7,044 nt of DNA from Chloroflexi bacterium RBG_19FT_COMBO_48_23 (GTDB taxonomy: Bacteria > Chloroflexota > Dehalococcoidia > GIF9 > UBA5620). Of this stretch, positions 5,331-7,044 are shown piece after piece. The stretch is taken from the NCBI GenBank assembly GCA_001795315.1, contig MGOH01000052.1, positions 348 to 7,391 on the forward strand, read 5' to 3'. Both the position numbers and the translations under genes were made by a program. Positions within the stretch are counted from its first letter, which is position 1, and every line of letters begins with the position of its first letter. A model generated the notes under the pieces. The model searched no databases. It saw only the letters and a list, made by a program, of their open reading frames with translations, and was not told where the DNA came from.

Positions 5331-6071
5331 ATGGTTTATCGTTCATCTAATCATTATAAATCTATGCAGCTTGCCGATGACTTTTACTGTTATGTCTGGC
5401 AGGGAAGCGGTAATAATTGCAATACTTGTTTGTTTGCTAATGTGCTGCGGGGTGAGCGGCCTCACGCTATTGTTGACCCCGGGCACATAACTAATGAATT
5501 CGGCGAGACCTGTTTTGATTACCTGATTGAGGCTATGGAGGGGAATGGCTTTAAAGTTGACGACGTAGGATTGATAATCAACACGCATAGTCATCCTGAC
5601 CACTGCCAGGCAAATGAACTGGTGGTCAAAAAAAGCGGAGCCTGGATTACTTTATCCGAGGAGGAAGACGAATTTCGAAATACATTGGGGGAGAATCTAT
5701 ACTCTATGTTAGGGGTGAAAGTGCCGCAGTTCACGCCTCTGTTTTATCTTAAGGAAGGTGACCTGAGTCTAGGAACTAGAAAAAGGGTCGAGCTTCAAAT
5801 TTTTCATACTCCGGGTCATTCTCCCGGCTCGATTTGTCTTTACTGGCCGGATAATAAGATTCTGGTAACGGGAGATGTGGTTTTCTATGGCAGTATTGGC
5901 AGGACTGATTTCCCTAGCGGCAGCCTTTCATTGCTTAAGAAGAGCATCGATAGATTGTCAAAGCTCGATGTGGAGTTTTTGGTTCCAGGTCACAGCACCG
6001 AGTATGGCAGCATTCTGCAAGGCAAATCGAATGTAGAGCGTAATTTTCAGGCGGTTAAGCTGTTTCTCTAG
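5331..6071 (+). CDS. Metallo-beta-lactamase-fold hydrolase (glyoxalase II-like)
   Basis: A 246-residue binuclear-metal hydrolase. All ligands are present: H86-S-H88-P-D90-H91 (THSHPDHC), H163 in HTPGHSPGS, D182 in VTGDVVF and H221 in VPGHSTEYG. The segment GSIGRTDFPSG after the bridging aspartate is typical of the hydroxyacylglutathione hydrolase-like branch, so a thioester or related ester is the likely substrate class; the true thiol carrier cannot be told. It is cytoplasmic, with no signal peptide. Two starts are possible: ATG 5331, nearly leaderless behind TATAAT at 5314-5319 and with AAGG only 3 bases away, or ATG 5364, which removes 11 residues and begins MQLADDFYCY, nearer where the fold starts. 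It is followed after 18 bases by an unknown gene, forming an operon. Confidence 0.92.
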   Translation: MVYRSSNHYKSMQLADDFYCYVWQGSGNNCNTCLFANVLRGERPHAIVDPGHITNEFGETCFDYLIEAMEGNGFKVDDVGLIINTHSHPDHCQANELVVKKSGAWITLSEEEDEFRNTLGENLYSMLGVKVPQFTPLFYLKEGDLSLGTRKRVELQIFHTPGHSPGSICLYWPDNKILVTGDVVFYGSIGRTDFPSGSLSLLKKSIDRLSKLDVEFLVPGHSTEYGSILQGKSNVERNFQAVKLFL

Positions 6072-6089
6072 ATTTTAGGTTGAACTTCT

Positions 6090-6764
6090 ATGGAAGCTGA
6101 TGAAAGAATTCAATACGTTATTGAACATACCGAGGTACTAAGAGCACCGACGCAGAGCCTGGCTACCTTTGGTACCACCAATATCTACTACTATTTGGTT
6201 ACCGAGTTGGCGGAATGGGTAAATGTGGTCAGGGAGGGTAGGGTGATTGCTGCAAAGCCAAAGATTGTTACTCCATCGTACCTCATCAACTTGGAAGGAT
6301 TTAGTCTGCAGGCCAAAAGATTTATAGAGATAATGTCGGAAAAGGACCCTCATGAGCCTGGCATTTTCTATACTTACAAGAATGAGCCCGGAGAGATGAA
6401 TATTGTCTCTGAGTCTGTGGGGGCGATAGTGGATAAAGTCAACAGGCGCATAGATAGCCAACGCGACCCATTGACCGCCATCATTAAAGGTGTTGAAGGG
6501 CTCTGGGATGTATCGTTGCTTAAATTTACTTATGAGCTGACCAGAACCTCTATGCGGAACAATGTGGCTGAATTGGAAAGACACGGGCTTTTACGTGTGG
6601 ATTCAGCGGGTGTACCCCGGGATGCCAGAAATCACATCGAAGAGCTTTTTGAAAAGACCAGCCGGGATCCGGCCTGGGCATCTGAGCTGGTAGCTGAGTT
6701 AAGGCGATGGGACTTATTTTACGAGTATCAGGACAGGTTTCTCAGCCTGTTTAAGAAGAAATAG
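6090..6764 (+). CDS. Conserved-looking protein of unknown function with possible winged-helix segment
   Basis: A 224-residue soluble protein that I cannot assign to a named family. It has no signal peptide or membrane span. The N-terminal half contains blocks that look conserved: VREGRVIAAKPKIVTPSYL (47-65), LEGFS (68-72) and EPGIFYTYKNEPGEMNIVSE (89-108). Residues 126-170 read DPLTAIIKGVEGLWDVSLLK, then an LTRTSMRNNVAELERHGLL helix pair like the recognition part of winged-helix proteins; VPRDARNHIEELFE follows. The C-terminus is rich in aromatic and charged residues (RRWDLFYEYQDRFLSLFKKK). Start ATG 6090 has only a weak AGGT upstream, but the 18-base gap to the hydrolase gene supports translational coupling within an operon. 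It may be a DNA-binding regulator or an adaptor; the function is unproven. Confidence 0.78.
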   Translation: MEADERIQYVIEHTEVLRAPTQSLATFGTTNIYYYLVTELAEWVNVVREGRVIAAKPKIVTPSYLINLEGFSLQAKRFIEIMSEKDPHEPGIFYTYKNEPGEMNIVSESVGAIVDKVNRRIDSQRDPLTAIIKGVEGLWDVSLLKFTYELTRTSMRNNVAELERHGLLRVDSAGVPRDARNHIEELFEKTSRDPAWASELVAELRRWDLFYEYQDRFLSLFKKK

Positions 6765-6768
6765 GCTG
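6743..6768 (+). terminator. Stem-loop over the stop codon, possible terminator
   Basis: CAGCCTGTTT (6743-6752) pairs with AAATAGGCTG (6759-6768) as 10 base pairs including one G-U, with a six-base loop. The TAG stop (6762-6764) is inside the 3' arm. The following bases are only moderately T-rich (CCTGAATCTTCATTTC), so termination would be weak or helped by other factors. A competing shorter stem ACAGG (6733-6737) with CCTGT (6746-6750) overlaps it. Confidence 0.4.
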
Positions 6769-6820
6769 CCTGAATCTTCATTTCAATCTGCCCCCCCGTC
6801 CATCTGTCGTTTCTAGAAAA

Positions 6821-6878
6821 CCCTCAATCTGAGAAGCTAAATTTCAGGCAAATTTTTTTTAGCGAGGACGATTGAGGG
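6821..6878. repeat. 9-bp inverted repeat upstream of the last gene's promoter
   Basis: CCCTCAATC (6821-6829) and GATTGAGGG (6870-6878) are perfect inverted copies 40 bases apart; the right arm ends 4 bases before the -35 box. The intervening DNA includes a run of eight T (6853-6860). TCAATCTG also occurs as a direct repeat (6783-6790 and 6824-6831). The arms could be paired operator half-sites, perhaps for the winged-helix protein encoded downstream (inference). The rest of the 6765-6963 gap holds a C7 run (6791-6797) and nothing else I can identify. Confidence 0.33.
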
Positions 6879-6882
6879 CCTA

Positions 6883-6913
6883 TTGACAGCGGCTCTTTCG
6901 CGGATGATATAGT
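6883..6913 (+). promoter_or_regulatory. Candidate promoter of the terminal winged-helix gene
   Basis: A perfect -35 TTGACA (6883-6888) and an extended -10, TGA-TATAGT (6905-6913; hexamer 6908-6913, 5 of 6), are separated by 19 bases, slightly long. The transcript would begin near 6920, leaving about 44 bases of leader with GGGGG (6952-6956) as the ribosome site. Confidence 0.47.
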
Positions 6914-6963
6914 ACTATTGTACCAGGCAAGCGGTTCCAACTCACTTTTTTGGGGGTAGTGTT

Positions 6964-7044
6964 ATGCATCGGAGGAGATCCAACATCGAAATAATAGGTG
7001 ATATGTTAAGGGTGGGTGCGAATGGAGCTGGCAAGACAGAGATA
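6964..7044 (+). CDS. Probable winged-helix DNA-binding protein, N-terminal fragment (3' truncated by window)
   Basis: Only the first 27 codons are present. The reading MHRRRSNIEIIGDMLRVG then ANGAGKTEI resembles the start of a small winged-helix family common in archaea and Dehalococcoidia: a basic start, then a helix of the type EIIxDxLR, then a turn GAxKTxI leading into the recognition region. These proteins are generally taken to be transcription regulators. GGGGG lies 7 bases before ATG 6964, and a promoter with a consensus -35 box lies about 50 bases further up. An inverted repeat next to that promoter would fit self-control. The frame stays open at the window end, so length and domain content cannot be judged. 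Confidence 0.6.
   Translation, partial: MHRRRSNIEIIGDMLRVGANGAGKTEI

Noticed and set aside
6138..6584. 148-codon open frame on the - strand inside the unknown operon gene
   Set aside because: The + strand frame has operon spacing and conserved-looking blocks; the antisense frame has neither.
6791..6797. Run of seven C as a possible phase-variable tract
   Set aside because: It lies in non-coding DNA, away from any start codon or promoter spacer, so no switching role can be supported.

Overview
The window looks like chromosomal DNA of an anaerobic or subsurface bacterium. The best guess is Chloroflexota, class Dehalococcoidia. This rests on the style of several proteins: a stand-alone prephenate dehydratase, a HIT protein starting MEQLWAPWR, and a winged-helix protein of the type common in archaea and Dehalococcoidia. 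It is inference only; no rRNA or marker gene is present. No tRNA, rRNA, CRISPR array, insertion sequence, prophage or attachment site was seen.

Left part (1-3144, all + strand): the C-terminal half of an APC-superfamily permease (cut by the window edge), a universal-stress (Usp) protein, a short RCK/TrkA protein with only the NAD-binding domain, a full-length single RCK/TrkA protein with its C-terminal ligand domain, and prephenate dehydratase (pheA). Gaps from Usp onward are 10-20 bases, so Usp-RCK-RCK-pheA reads as one transcription unit. A candidate promoter lies directly after the permease stop codon. Permease, Usp and two RCK proteins together suggest a membrane transporter with soluble nucleotide-sensing regulators. 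pheA (phenylalanine synthesis) seems to be a passenger in this unit.

Middle (3148-5231): a HIT-family nucleotide hydrolase/transferase on the - strand ends tail-to-tail with pheA only 3 bases apart. A divergent intergenic region (3634-3763) holds opposing promoter candidates and two near-identical ATTGnAAT boxes. Next is a 284-residue protein of unknown function with a zincin motif HEAAH, and convergent to it a charged, probably coiled-coil protein of unknown function on the - strand.

Right part (5232-7044): a second divergent promoter region carries a perfect 20-bp dyad inside the spacer of the - strand promoter. Rightward from it runs a two-gene operon: a metallo-beta-lactamase-fold hydrolase with a complete set of metal ligands, then a conserved-looking 224-residue protein with a possible winged-helix segment. 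A stem-loop covers that protein's stop codon. A roughly 200-base intergenic region with a good promoter then leads into the first 27 codons of a probable winged-helix regulator cut by the window end.

Nothing here is a plainly recognisable new defence or mobile system. The most interesting items are the permease/Usp/RCK grouping, the dyad-containing divergent promoter, the uncharacterised HEAAH protein, and promoter elements placed so close to two start codons that near-leaderless transcripts are predicted.
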